From an uncultured Anaerolineae bacterium (GTDB lineage Bacteria > Chloroflexota > Anaerolineae > Anaerolineales > UBA4823): a stretch of DNA of 21,171 nt. Location of the stretch: assembly GCA_937129505.1 (NCBI GenBank), contig CAKZNJ010000280.1, positions 1-21,171 on the forward strand. Direction: 5' to 3'. A program made the position numbers and the translations under genes. Under the pieces are notes generated by a model. The model searched no databases and was not told the DNA's origin. It saw only the letters and a program-made list of their open reading frames with translations. Below, in pieces: positions 14,005-21,171 of this stretch (position 1 is its first letter; every line of letters starts with the position of its first letter).

Positions 14005-16777
14005 ATGTTTAGGGGTGAGGCTAAAAAATCATGAGGTCAGTTCATCTCAGAAAATGATTTCTACCAAACCATACTCACCTTTATCGTTTCTTCGCTCTCT
14101 CTCGCCTTCCTTAGGTGAAAAGCAGCGACTCGCTTTGCGAGAGTTCATTGATAGCCTGGGTAAAGTCAAAGACATCACAGAGTTTTATCGTCTGCTCGAA
14201 AAAATCTTCAGAGAGACCATTACTCCCCAATTTTTCTATCTCTTTCTTCTAAATAATGACACGAATGAGCTAGTTCTTTTCTCGCCAGCTAATTTGCCGA
14301 TTAATGAAGTGGCGTTTCCGCATCATTCCCCTTTTATTGAATTATTGAGAAAAAAGGGGAAGGCTATCGCCCTAATGGCTGATGAGACTTTACCCAAACT
14401 TTCCCAGAGCGATAGAGCAAAGCTAACATTATTGGACGTTAATGTGTGTTATCCCCTGCAAACTGACGATCGCTTGATTGGATTTATTGGTCTCGGCCAT
14501 CCAGCGGGCAAGGTCAAATATACGAGAGAAGATCATTTCTTTGTGGAAGAGATCTGTCGCCTCGCCACACTATTGCTAAATCACCTTCTCGAAAAAGAAG
14601 AAATCGAACAGCAGATTCAGCAAATGGAAACCCTAAATCGGCTTTCACAGGGCATCAATGTCACTCTTCATTTTGATGATTTACTGGAATTAATCTATGC
14701 TCAAACCGAAAGTATCCTTCCCCTGACCGATTTTTGGCTATCTACGTACGACCCAGAGACCCAAGTATTCTCTTTCGTCTTCGTTGTTGAAGATGGAGAA
14801 CGCCGATTTGACCAAGAAAATGTCCCCTTAAACATCGATGAGCATTTAGAGAAGCTTGTCCTTCAAAAGGCAAAAGCACTCCATACAGACGACTACAACC
14901 AAACAGCCCGTCTGTATGGAATAGCTCCTAAACATAAGTCCATCCAAGCTTGGATGTGCGTCCCCTTACTTTCTGGCAAAGATACCCTCGGCACAATCAG
15001 CATCGGGCATCGATTGATTGGTATAGCCTATACCAAAAAGCAACTCCAAATCCTTCAAGCTATTTCCGATCAAACCGCAGCCGCTCTGGTAAAGATTAGA
15101 CTCCTAAAGGCAACGCAAACCCAAGCCCAAAGGATGACCGTTCTTAATGAGATCGGCAGCCGATTAACAGCCTCTTTAGAGCCAGACACCATTCTTGGTA
15201 TCGTTCAAGAACAAGGACAAAAGTTGATCCCTAGTGATGAGTGGATCGCACTTTTCTTCAACGAGACCAGCAATGACTTCTTACAACCTAGGTCAAAAGG
15301 CTTACAAAAAATCCATTTTGACTCCCCCATCTCTGAAATTATCCAAGAAGCATTTCAACTTGGACAAACCGTTGTCAAAAGTTTTCCCAAGCGATTTGAA
15401 GAAGCGAAGACAGTTCAAGTCCTCTGTCATCCCCTGTTTATAGAAAAGCGCCCCCTCGGTGTCTTAGTGTTGAAGAGGGAGACAATCCCAACGTCATTCT
15501 CAGGGGACGATCTGGAGCTTATTACCACCCTCGGTAATCAAGTCTCAATCGCATTGGCAAACGCCCTTAAGTATACCCAAACCGATCAAGCGTTGCAACA
15601 ACGATTAAACGAACTAGCCACACTCCAACAAATTGATCGTGAGCTGAATGCCAGTCTTGAAATTGAGCGAACGCTTGCCATCACCCTTCAACATGCGCTT
15701 CAACACTCCACGGCGGAAGGGGGGGCGATCGGTTTGGTGAAAGACAATTTCTTTTCACCACTACACTTAGTTGGCTATGAAGGAATACCTTCGACGATCT
15801 TACTTGAAGAGATCGGTATCAATTCATCTATCACAGACGCTCTCCTCATCGAAAAAAGCCTATTCCTAGAAGGCGCACAAAAGTCCCTTGTCTTTCCCTT
15901 AGAAAGAGAAGGACGGGTTATCGCTCTATTAATTCTCGAAAGCAGGCGCAGAGATTTTTGCCCGCCAGATACCCACTCTTTCATCTCTCGCCTCTGTTCC
16001 CATGCCGCTATGGCTTTATCCAACGCCATCCTTTACTCTGAGGTACAACAGGCTAACCACGCCAAAAGCGAATTTGTATCCTTGGTCTCCCATGAGCTAA
16101 AGACCCCCATGACAGCGATCAAAGGTTATGCGGACTTAATCGCGCAGGGGGCGGTAGGCCCAATTAACGAAGTACAGGCGAATTTCTTATCCACCATCCG
16201 CGCCAATGTCAACCGCATGGCAAATTTAGTCTCCGATCTGGCAGATGTCTCGCGCATCGAAGCTGGAAGGCTTCATCTCGAATTCGAAGCAACCTCCATC
16301 CAGGAAGTCTTAGAAGAAGTGATTCGAACCGTCTCGACTCAATTAGAGGAGAAAAAGCAACAGGTCATTTTAGATATCCCCGCCGATTTACCGCTTGTCT
16401 GGTGTGATCGCAATCGCTTAATTCAGATCTATAATAACCTTGTCAGCAATGCGATTAAGTACTCGCCTTCCGAAACAATGATTGAAGTCAAATGTTTGGT
16501 AACCACAAATTCAAAGGAGCAACAAAGCACTCAGAAAATGGTTTTATCTTCTGTGAGAGATCAAGGAGTAGGAATCTCCATTGAAGATCAGCCCAAGATT
16601 TTTCAAAAGTTCTTCCGTTCCGAGGACCCGAAAGTGCGTGAAAACCCCGGCACCGGTCTCGGTCTAAATATTACGAAATATCTAGTCGAAATTCAAGGCG
16701 GCCAAATTTGGTTCGAAAGCGAAGTCGGAGAAGGCACTACCTTTTATTTTACTGTTCCGGTTGCTTCTGTTGATTAA
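14000..16777 (+). CDS. Soluble sensor histidine kinase with four GAF-like domains
   Basis: A large kinase of up to 925 residues, without signal peptide or membrane segment, so it should sense something in the cytosol. Four GAF-like regions occur at about 45-195, 205-365, 375-535 and 545-690; each pair is joined by a helical linker beginning with a motif such as LNRLSQGIN, LNEIGSRLTASLE or LQQIDRELNASLE. The HisKA domain follows, with the phospho-accepting His698 in SHELKTP. The ATPase domain has the N-box NNLVSNAIKYSP, G1 box DQGVGIS, F-box FQKFFR and G2 box GTGLGLNI. The ligand is unknown; GAF domains can bind nucleotides, tetrapyrroles or small metabolites, and no bilin-binding Cys context was recognised. 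No response regulator adjoins it. The start is uncertain: ATG 14000 has AAAGG 9 bases upstream, while ATG 14054 fits the candidate promoter and drops a non-conserved N-terminus. Confidence 0.88.
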   Translation: MVCLGVRLKNHEVSSSQKMISTKPYSPLSFLRSLSPSLGEKQRLALREFIDSLGKVKDITEFYRLLEKIFRETITPQFFYLFLLNNDTNELVLFSPANLPINEVAFPHHSPFIELLRKKGKAIALMADETLPKLSQSDRAKLTLLDVNVCYPLQTDDRLIGFIGLGHPAGKVKYTREDHFFVEEICRLATLLLNHLLEKEEIEQQIQQMETLNRLSQGINVTLHFDDLLELIYAQTESILPLTDFWLSTYDPETQVFSFVFVVEDGERRFDQENVPLNIDEHLEKLVLQKAKALHTDDYNQTARLYGIAPKHKSIQAWMCVPLLSGKDTLGTISIGHRLIGIAYTKKQLQILQAISDQTAAALVKIRLLKATQTQAQRMTVLNEIGSRLTASLEPDTILGIVQEQGQKLIPSDEWIALFFNETSNDFLQPRSKGLQKIHFDSPISEIIQEAFQLGQTVVKSFPKRFEEAKTVQVLCHPLFIEKRPLGVLVLKRETIPTSFSGDDLELITTLGNQVSIALANALKYTQTDQALQQRLNELATLQQIDRELNASLEIERTLAITLQHALQHSTAEGGAIGLVKDNFFSPLHLVGYEGIPSTILLEEIGINSSITDALLIEKSLFLEGAQKSLVFPLEREGRVIALLILESRRRDFCPPDTHSFISRLCSHAAMALSNAILYSEVQQANHAKSEFVSLVSHELKTPMTAIKGYADLIAQGAVGPINEVQANFLSTIRANVNRMANLVSDLADVSRIEAGRLHLEFEATSIQEVLEEVIRTVSTQLEEKKQQVILDIPADLPLVWCDRNRLIQIYNNLVSNAIKYSPSETMIEVKCLVTTNSKEQQSTQKMVLSSVRDQGVGISIEDQPKIFQKFFRSEDPKVRENPGTGLGLNITKYLVEIQGGQIWFESEVGEGTTFYFTVPVASVD

Positions 16778-16792
16778 TGCATTTCATGATTG

Positions 16793-16837
16793 GCGGGGTC
16801 TGTTTAGAAAAACGATGACTTTGCAAACAGACCCCGC
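16793..16837. terminator. 13-bp hairpin between convergent kinase gene and trpB2
   Basis: GCGGGGTCTGTTT (16793-16805) and AAACAGACCCCGC (16825-16837) pair perfectly around a 19-base loop. The hairpin lies between two facing stop codons, 15 bases after the kinase stop and 21 bases beyond the trpB2 stop. Neither side has a proper T-run, so it is either a weak bidirectional terminator or an RNA 3'-end stabiliser. Confidence 0.5.
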
Positions 16838-16858
16838 GCCCGATCTCTTTGGACTTAT

Positions 16859-18232
16859 CTATGCAGGTAATTGCACTTTTGGCAAATGTTCCATTGCCTT
16901 TTTAATTTCCTCCTCAGGATAGCTGTAATCCTCAAGCTTGCCCTCTAGGTAGGCTTGATATGCAGACATATCAAAGTTTCCATGACCGGAGAGGTTAAAG
17001 AGAATTACTCGTGGCTCACCTTTTTCTTTTGCAGCTAGGGCTTCATCGATTGCGGCGCGGATAGCATGTGCACTTTCTGGAGCAGGAATGATCCCTTCTG
17101 CGCGAGCGAATTGAAGAGCCGCTTCAAATGTTGCCAGTTGCTTAACAGCCACGGCGTCGATATATCCTGCATCGTATAAAGCGCTGACAGTCGGAGCCAT
17201 CCCATGATACCTCAATCCCCCTGCGTGAATTGGTGCAGGCATAAACGTGTGACCCAGCGTATGCATTTTGACAATTGGCGCCATTTTCGCTGTATCCCCA
17301 TAATCGAAGGTATATAATCCTTTTGTCAATGAGGGGGTGGCCGCCGGCTCAACTGCCACGATACGCGTCTTTTTTCCTTCCAGAAGGTTCATCCGCAAAA
17401 ATGGGAAGGCAATCCCGGCAAAATTCGATCCTCCACCAATACAGCCGATGACGACATCGGGGTACTCCCCCGCTAGATCCATCTGTTTCAACGCCTCTTC
17501 GCCAATCACCGTTTGATGCAACAGGACATGGTTGAGCACACTGCCCAAACTGTACTTCTTTTTCCCGCCCGACGTAGCCGCGACTTCTACTGCCTCGGAT
17601 ATGGCAATACCTAATGAGCCATTTGAGTCAGGGTTTTTCTCCAACACCGAGCGACCAAACTGCGTTAAGTCGGTAGGCGAGGCATAGACTTTTGCCCCAA
17701 AACTTTCCATCATGATGCGGCGATACGGTTTCTGGTAGTAAGAGACTTTTACCATATAAACTTCTAGGTCGAGATCGAAGAAATTGCATGCCAGCGCTAA
17801 TGCCGATCCCCACTGACCTGCACCAGTTTCAGTGGTCAAGGCATGTGTCCCTGCCAACTTGTTGTAATATGCTTGAGCTATTGCCGTGTTGGGTTTATGG
17901 CTTCCGGCAGGGGAGACCCCTTCATGTTTATAGTAAATGTGAGCAGGTGTTTGTAAAGCTTTTTCTAAACGCTTTGCTCGGATAAGGGGTGTTGGTCGAT
18001 AAAGTTTATAGATCTCACGCACCTCTTCAGGGATTTCAATATATCGTTCGGTGCTAACCTCCTGAAGGATAAGCTCCATCGGAAATAAGACGGACAGAAA
18101 ATCGGGTGTGACTGGCTCTAAGGTTTGAGGGTGAAGCACTGGCGCAGGTGCGATGGGCATATCGGCATTAATGTTGTACCAAAACTTCGGCAAATCGTTC
18201 TCACTGAGCAAAAAACGGGTTGATTCAGACAT
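16859..18232 (-). CDS. trpB: TrpB2-type tryptophan synthase beta chain (TrpB-like PLP enzyme)
   Basis: A pyridoxal-phosphate enzyme that joins indole and serine to make tryptophan. Lys113 in GSHKPNTA is the cofactor lysine, ETGAGQWG lies near residue 136, and CIGGGSNFAG binds the cofactor phosphate. The 457 residues, the long N-terminal region (through RPTPLIRAKRLE) and the order of motifs match the TrpB2 group (TIGR01415), common in archaea and some bacteria, rather than the TrpB1 group of about 400 residues that forms a channelled complex with TrpA. No trpA or other trp gene adjoins. TrpB2 proteins have been proposed to work alone or to salvage indole; here the Trp-specific T-box upstream shows that the cell treats it as a tryptophan-supply gene. 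GGAGG lies 7 bases before the ATG. Confidence 0.93.
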   Translation of the reverse strand: MSESTRFLLSENDLPKFWYNINADMPIAPAPVLHPQTLEPVTPDFLSVLFPMELILQEVSTERYIEIPEEVREIYKLYRPTPLIRAKRLEKALQTPAHIYYKHEGVSPAGSHKPNTAIAQAYYNKLAGTHALTTETGAGQWGSALALACNFFDLDLEVYMVKVSYYQKPYRRIMMESFGAKVYASPTDLTQFGRSVLEKNPDSNGSLGIAISEAVEVAATSGGKKKYSLGSVLNHVLLHQTVIGEEALKQMDLAGEYPDVVIGCIGGGSNFAGIAFPFLRMNLLEGKKTRIVAVEPAATPSLTKGLYTFDYGDTAKMAPIVKMHTLGHTFMPAPIHAGGLRYHGMAPTVSALYDAGYIDAVAVKQLATFEAALQFARAEGIIPAPESAHAIRAAIDEALAAKEKGEPRVILFNLSGHGNFDMSAYQAYLEGKLEDYSYPEEEIKKAMEHLPKVQLPA

Positions 18233-18263
18233 TTTCGGCCTCCTTCGATTTTAGTTTTTGACG

Positions 18264-18306
18264 AAAAAATAAAAACGCGCTCGCCCCAGAATGGGGACGA
18301 ACGCGC
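18264..18306 (-). terminator. Rho-independent terminator of the T-box leader
   Basis: On the - strand, GCGCGTTCGTCCCC and GGGGCGAGCGCG form a GC-rich stem around a short ATTCT loop, followed by TTTTTATTTTTT. Its 5' arm directly follows the T-box sequence, so it is mutually exclusive with the antiterminator. It ends 31 bases before the trpB2 ATG. Confidence 0.9.
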
Positions 18307-18601
18307 AGTCCGCGGTGCCACCCCGCTTAGGCTTGCCAATTAACCAAAAATCCCGTTGGTGTTGCAACGGGATAAACTTAGCCAGCCTCACTCATTAAGG
18401 GGTACAGGATTTTTGTCTCCGATACCCTTTCCCATGATAACGGCGGTTTCGCCGGCGATGGCTACTCAGCTTTTCTTTTCACCTCGCACTCGGAGGACCA
18501 TTCAACTCCTTCGTACTTGCAAGGTTCCCACCATCCCTTGCTCTCTGAAAAGCCGTAAGAAGTCTACTTTTCCTCGTCAACGTTTTAAGGGTAGTTAATT
18601 G
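18264..18601 (-). promoter_or_regulatory. T-box riboswitch leader, tRNA-Trp type, controlling trpB2
   Basis: An untranslated leader of about 340 nt that binds uncharged tRNA and lets transcription continue when tryptophan is short. The conserved T-box GGGGTGGCACCGCGG is at 18324-18310 (- strand). Its TGGC pairs with the tRNA 3' end; the C fits the G73 discriminator base of bacterial tRNA-Trp. Stem I shows the usual order: GACGAGGAAAAGTA, then CAGAGAGC, GGTGGGAACC, and on the 3' side GTTGAATGGTCCTCCGAGT, where TGG (18500-18498) sits in the specifier position and reads Trp. A stem-III hairpin, ATCCCGTTG paired with CAACGGGAT, lies at 18372-18350. A terminator follows the T-box and trpB2 begins 31 bases later. 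This explains the whole gap between the dihydrofolate reductase gene and trpB2, apart from the promoter. Confidence 0.93.
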
Positions 18602-18607
18602 GTCGTC

Positions 18608-18635
18608 ATTATATCTAGTTTTAATCGCTTGTCAA
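18608..18635 (-). promoter_or_regulatory. Strong sigma-70-type promoter of the T-box-trpB2 unit
   Basis: On the - strand TTGACA (18635-18630) and TATAAT (18613-18608), both perfect consensus, are 16 bases apart. Transcription should start near 18601, just before stem I of the T-box. A consensus promoter with control left to a leader terminator is the usual T-box arrangement. It also separates trpB2 from the upstream thyA operon. Confidence 0.85.
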
Positions 18636-18655
18636 GGCTAAAACAGCCAATAATT

Positions 18656-19159
18656 TTAGCTTTGCTTTTTTACATAATCAACAAATTGAAAAGGGAAAGC
18701 ATGTTTTTCGTCAGGGGGGTGGTATTGTTGCCAGTTCATTGACCACTCGCTCTCATCCCAAGGTGGGAAAAAGGTATCTGCCTCAACAACTGCTAAAATC
18801 TTTGTAAGATAGAGCCTGTCAGCAAACGATAGAGCTGCTCGAAATAGCTGGGCGCCTCCGCCAATAAAAACTTCATTTTCCCCAGCCTCCCGGCAAATTT
18901 CAAGGGCGGCACTTAAGTTCGGCACCACCATCACGTCGCTTTCAGGTTCAATACTACTTTGACTTTTCGAAAGGACGATCATCTTCCTACCAATTAGAGG
19001 TTTCCCGATTGATTGATAGGTTTTCCGTCCAATAATTAAGTGGTGCCCCATAGTTAGTCGCTTAAAGCGCTTCAAATCGTCGGGTAAATGCCACGGCAGC
19101 CGATTGCGCAGACCAATTCCCCCTCGCTCGTCCATCGCCACAATGATCGAAACGATCAA
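18656..19159 (-). CDS. folA: Dihydrofolate reductase
   Basis: Reduces dihydrofolate to tetrahydrofolate with NADPH, regenerating the cofactor oxidised by thymidylate synthase, encoded just upstream. Features are IVAMDERGGIG at the N-terminus, LPWHLPDDLKRFK with the acidic Asp27 at the same number as in E. coli DHFR, IIGRKTYQSIG near residue 43 and FIGGGAQLF near 97. The length of 167 residues is normal. The start codon is TTG at 19159, not ATG: it overlaps the thyA stop as TTGA, and GGAGG lies 7 bases before it. The next in-frame ATG (codon 9) would remove the first beta-strand. Nothing separates it from the trpB2 promoter except a 7-bp AT-rich inverted repeat (18637-18643 with 18654-18660), too weak to call a terminator. 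Confidence 0.94.
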   Translation of the reverse strand: MIVSIIVAMDERGGIGLRNRLPWHLPDDLKRFKRLTMGHHLIIGRKTYQSIGKPLIGRKMIVLSKSQSSIEPESDVMVVPNLSAALEICREAGENEVFIGGGAQLFRAALSFADRLYLTKILAVVEADTFFPPWDESEWSMNWQQYHPPDEKHAFPFQFVDYVKKQS

Positions 19160-19950
19160 ACAGCTACCTCCGCTGCAATGTGGGGATGAGAACGATAATT
19201 GAGCAGTTCAAAATCTTCGTACTGAAAAGCGAAAATGTCCTTAACTTCAGGATTCAATTTCATTTGGGGTAAAGGATAAGGCTCACGCGTTAATTGTAAC
19301 TTAGCTTGTTCAAGATGATTGAGATAAAGATGAACATCGCCAAATGTATGAATGAATTCGCCTGCCTTCAGATCGGTAACTTGTGCAATCATCATTGTTA
19401 ACAACGAATAAGAAGCAATATTGAACGGCACTCCAAGAAAAACATCGGCTGATCGTTGGTAAAGCTGACAAGATAATCGCCCATTCGCTACATAAAACTG
19501 AAAGAGGCAATGACAGGGTGGCAGAGCCATCTTCTCCAGTTCGGCTACATTCCAAGCACTGACGATCAAACGTCGCGAGTTGGGGTTTTTGCGAATGCCT
19601 TCAATGACCTGCGAGATCTGGTCAACCGTCTGTCCATCGGCTCCGCGCCATGACCGCCATTGAGCTCCATAGATTGGTCCGAGATCGCCGTTTTCATCCG
19701 CCCACTCATTCCAAATCCGCACACCATGTTCTTGTAAGAAGCGCACGTTCGTATCGCCCTTTAAAAACCAGAGCAATTCATAAATGACCGACTTAAGATG
19801 AATCTTCTTCGTTGTTAGGATGGGAAATCCCTCTTCTAGGTTAAAACGCATCTGATATCCAAATACCGATAAGGTGCCGACTCCTGTCCGATCTTCTTTT
19901 TTGACCCCCTTCTCCAAAATATGGGCTAGCAAATCTAAATAGGTTCTCAT
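19156..19950 (-). CDS. thyA: Thymidylate synthase
   Basis: Methylates dUMP to dTMP using methylenetetrahydrofolate and produces dihydrofolate, which the next gene's product recycles. Its 264 residues and the catalytic Cys146 (PPCHC) match E. coli ThyA in both length and number. Other signatures are EDRTGVGT near residue 19, IYGAQWR near 93, QRSADVFLGVPFNIASY around 165-185 and HTFGDVHLYLNH near 207. The ATG at 19950 has a partial GAGG site upstream. The stop overlaps the dihydrofolate reductase start by 4 bases, a common thyA-folA coupling. A small open frame (see 19952-20053) ends one base before the ATG, so thyA may also be coupled to translation from upstream. Confidence 0.96.
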   Translation of the reverse strand: MRTYLDLLAHILEKGVKKEDRTGVGTLSVFGYQMRFNLEEGFPILTTKKIHLKSVIYELLWFLKGDTNVRFLQEHGVRIWNEWADENGDLGPIYGAQWRSWRGADGQTVDQISQVIEGIRKNPNSRRLIVSAWNVAELEKMALPPCHCLFQFYVANGRLSCQLYQRSADVFLGVPFNIASYSLLTMMIAQVTDLKAGEFIHTFGDVHLYLNHLEQAKLQLTREPYPLPQMKLNPEVKDIFAFQYEDFELLNYRSHPHIAAEVAV

Positions 19951-19951
19951 C

Positions 19952-20053
19952 TTATACCTCGCTCAAAAGACACCACTCTAATCCCAAAGGGTTCTCAAGC
20001 AACTTTTCAAAGGCTTCTTTTCGTTGAATCTCCTTTCCTATTTGACAAAACAC
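19952..20053 (-). CDS. Possible small protein (33 codons) between ribF and thyA
   Basis: A frame with a GTG at 20053 and AAGGA just upstream (only 3 bases away) stays open to a TAA that leaves a single base before the thyA ATG. It encodes a short charged peptide with IQRKEAFEKLLENPLGLEW, which could form an amphipathic helix, and ends CLLSEV. An in-frame TAA directly before the AAGGA site prevents a longer start. I recognise no family. It may be a leader peptide for thyA, a remnant of a longer gene, or chance: the spacing of the ribosome-binding site is poor and 33 codons is short. Confidence 0.25.
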   Translation of the reverse strand: MFCQIGKEIQRKEAFEKLLENPLGLEWCLLSEV

Positions 20054-20078
20054 AATTCCTTAACCTATCCCGAAGTAA

Positions 20079-21020
20079 TCATTTCCGATCCACAACTAAC
20101 GAATCGAGAATAATACGGGCATTCAGAATATCCTGATGAATTTGTTCGACAAGCGCATCTTTAGACGGAAAACGTCTTTCATCCCGCAACCGATCTAAAA
20201 ATTCTAGGGTAAGGGTTGAATGATACAAGTCAGCATCAAAGTCCAGCAAATGTGCCTCTACCCTCGGAGCGACAGGATCACCTTCAAAGGTAGGACGTAC
20301 CCCCACATTAACCACCGATCCATAGCGGCGGTGGTTCACATATGCATAACAAACATACACCCCATGCAGAGGAACCGCTCGCTCAGCTAGGATATCCAAA
20401 TTTGCAGTTGGTATTCCTAGAGTTTTACCTCGACCATCACCCTTGATTACTTGTCCCCGTAAAAGGAACGGACGCCCCAGTAGAAGGTTTACCTTCTTTA
20501 TGTTCCCATCTGCTAAAAGAGTACGCAACAAACTCGATGAAACTACTTCTCCGTTGACGCGGACGGGAGGGATAACATGCAGTTCATATTCATAGCTCTT
20601 GCTCAGTATAGCGAGGTGGTCTACCGTCCCTTCTCGCTTTTTCCCTAAGGCAAAATCGTAGCCCACCACCAAATCCATAAAAGCCGTCTTTGCCTTGAGT
20701 CTTTGGAGGAACTCACTTGCGGAGAGGTTAGCCACCTCCAAATTAAAGGGATGGGTTATGACCACATCCACCCCTAAACTTCCCAAAAGGTCCGCCTTCT
20801 CTTCAGGCGTAGATAAGTAAAAACGGCCTTCTTTTTTTCCCAAAACTCGATCGGGATGGGGAAAGAAAGTCACCACAACTGCGGGAAGGGCTTTTTCTTT
20901 TGCTTTTCCTACTAAATGACGAATAATCTCCTGATGACCTAGATGAACCCCATCAAAGGTGCCAATAGACAAACAAGAACCTGTTAGTGAAAGTTCATCC
21001 AGCGACCAGAAATGACGCAT
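20079..21020 (-). CDS. ribF: Bifunctional riboflavin kinase / FAD synthetase
   Basis: Phosphorylates riboflavin to FMN and adenylates FMN to FAD; cytosolic. The N-terminal nucleotidyltransferase domain (about 1-185) shows GTFDGVHLGH (20-29), the (H/x)xGH motif that binds ATP, then TFFPHPDRVL near 52, VVGYDFALGKKREG near 117 and SSSLLR near 160. The C-terminal riboflavin kinase domain (about 186-305) shows KGDGRGKTLGIPTANL, with the GIPTAN motif of the ATP/Mg site, and VVNVGVRPTF. The length of 313 residues is typical of prokaryotic bifunctional enzymes. The ATG follows the truB stop by 15 bases, giving the common truB-ribF pairing; its own Shine-Dalgarno is weak. FMN is the cofactor of fni and FAD of trxB in this window. 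Confidence 0.95.
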   Translation of the reverse strand: MRHFWSLDELSLTGSCLSIGTFDGVHLGHQEIIRHLVGKAKEKALPAVVVTFFPHPDRVLGKKEGRFYLSTPEEKADLLGSLGVDVVITHPFNLEVANLSASEFLQRLKAKTAFMDLVVGYDFALGKKREGTVDHLAILSKSYEYELHVIPPVRVNGEVVSSSLLRTLLADGNIKKVNLLLGRPFLLRGQVIKGDGRGKTLGIPTANLDILAERAVPLHGVYVCYAYVNHRRYGSVVNVGVRPTFEGDPVAPRVEAHLLDFDADLYHSTLTLEFLDRLRDERRFPSKDALVEQIHQDILNARIILDSLVVDRK

Positions 21021-21035
21021 GGGGACAAGAGAGCC

Positions 21036-21171
21036 TTATTGGAAAAAGACCTTACGCGGTTGCCATTCATTTGTAGTAGGATCGTACTCAAGTAAAGCAA
21101 CCAGATCACCCTGTTGGCTTACCCCTCGTGCCCATCCCTTTTCGTTTGGTTCGCCGGGAACGCGGTGTCCA
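21036..21171 (-). CDS. truB: tRNA pseudouridine(55) synthase TruB, C-terminal fragment (5' end outside window)
   Basis: An open - strand frame enters from the window edge and stops at TAA 21038-21036, giving 44 residues. They end NEWQPRKVFFQ and include GDLVALLEY. A C-terminal strand of the form G-x-LVALLE followed by W-x-P-x-KVF closes the TruB PUA-like domain, and truB directly upstream of ribF is a widespread order. The full enzyme makes pseudouridine 55 in the T-loop of tRNAs; the catalytic domain lies outside the window, so only the tail supports this call. Confidence 0.75.
   Translation of the reverse strand, partial: GHRVPGEPNEKGWARGVSQQGDLVALLEYDPTTNEWQPRKVFFQ

Noticed and set aside
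18637..18660. Terminator after the dihydrofolate reductase gene (GCTAAAA / TTTTAGC)
   Set aside because: Seven mostly A-T pairs overlapping the stop codon and no T-run on the - strand; too weak to call.
1..21171. Defence island, toxin-antitoxin pair, prophage or insertion sequence
   Set aside because: Every long frame is assigned to a metabolic, envelope or signalling family; no transposase, integrase, nuclease or terminal repeats were seen.

Overview
The window reads as ordinary chromosomal DNA from a bacterium. The best guess is a member of the Chloroflexota close to Anaerolineae, inferred from gene types only and not tested by phylogeny. The pointers are an Agl23-like membrane glycosyltransferase fused to an NHL beta-propeller, a zinc-ribbon/LysM protein with long Thr-Pro linkers, a eukaryote-like citrate synthase next to a short malate dehydrogenase, and a tryptophan T-box leader. 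Coding density is high, most gaps are under 150 bases, and no insertion sequence, phage gene, CRISPR array, tRNA or rRNA is visible.

Layout, left to right. Bases 2-130 hold the C-terminal end of a CASTOR/POLLUX-like ion-channel protein. It is followed on the + strand by the large glycosyltransferase-propeller fusion (160-3519) and by sucC-sucD (3577-5591), the two subunits of succinyl-CoA ligase. The - strand acpP (5658-5900) converges on sucD across a hairpin. Divergent from acpP is a two-gene isoprenoid operon, fni (type 2 IPP isomerase) and a short-chain prenyl diphosphate synthase (6019-8066). hemW (8075-9268, -) and a zinc-ribbon/LysM membrane protein (9369-10514, +) diverge from a shared promoter region.

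The middle holds a compact - strand operon read as trxB, mdh, gltA (13859 down to 10533), joining thioredoxin reductase to two TCA-cycle enzymes. With sucCD, four TCA-cycle genes lie within 11 kb. Divergent from trxB is a soluble histidine kinase with four GAF-like sensor regions (14000-16777, +), with no response regulator beside it.

The right part is all on the - strand. In transcription order it holds the C-terminal end of truB, ribF, a possible 33-codon ORF, thyA and a dihydrofolate reductase gene, followed by a separately promoted trpB2. The trpB2 gene lies behind a T-box leader of about 340 nt whose specifier (TGG) and tRNA-end-pairing bases (TGGC) both fit tRNA-Trp.

No clearly new multi-gene system is visible. 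The points most worth a second look are the T-box control of a TrpB2-type gene without a neighbouring trpA, the glycosyltransferase-propeller fusion, the eukaryote-like citrate synthase in a trxB-mdh-gltA operon, a perfect 15-base palindrome between trxB and the histidine kinase, and a small ORF one base upstream of thyA.
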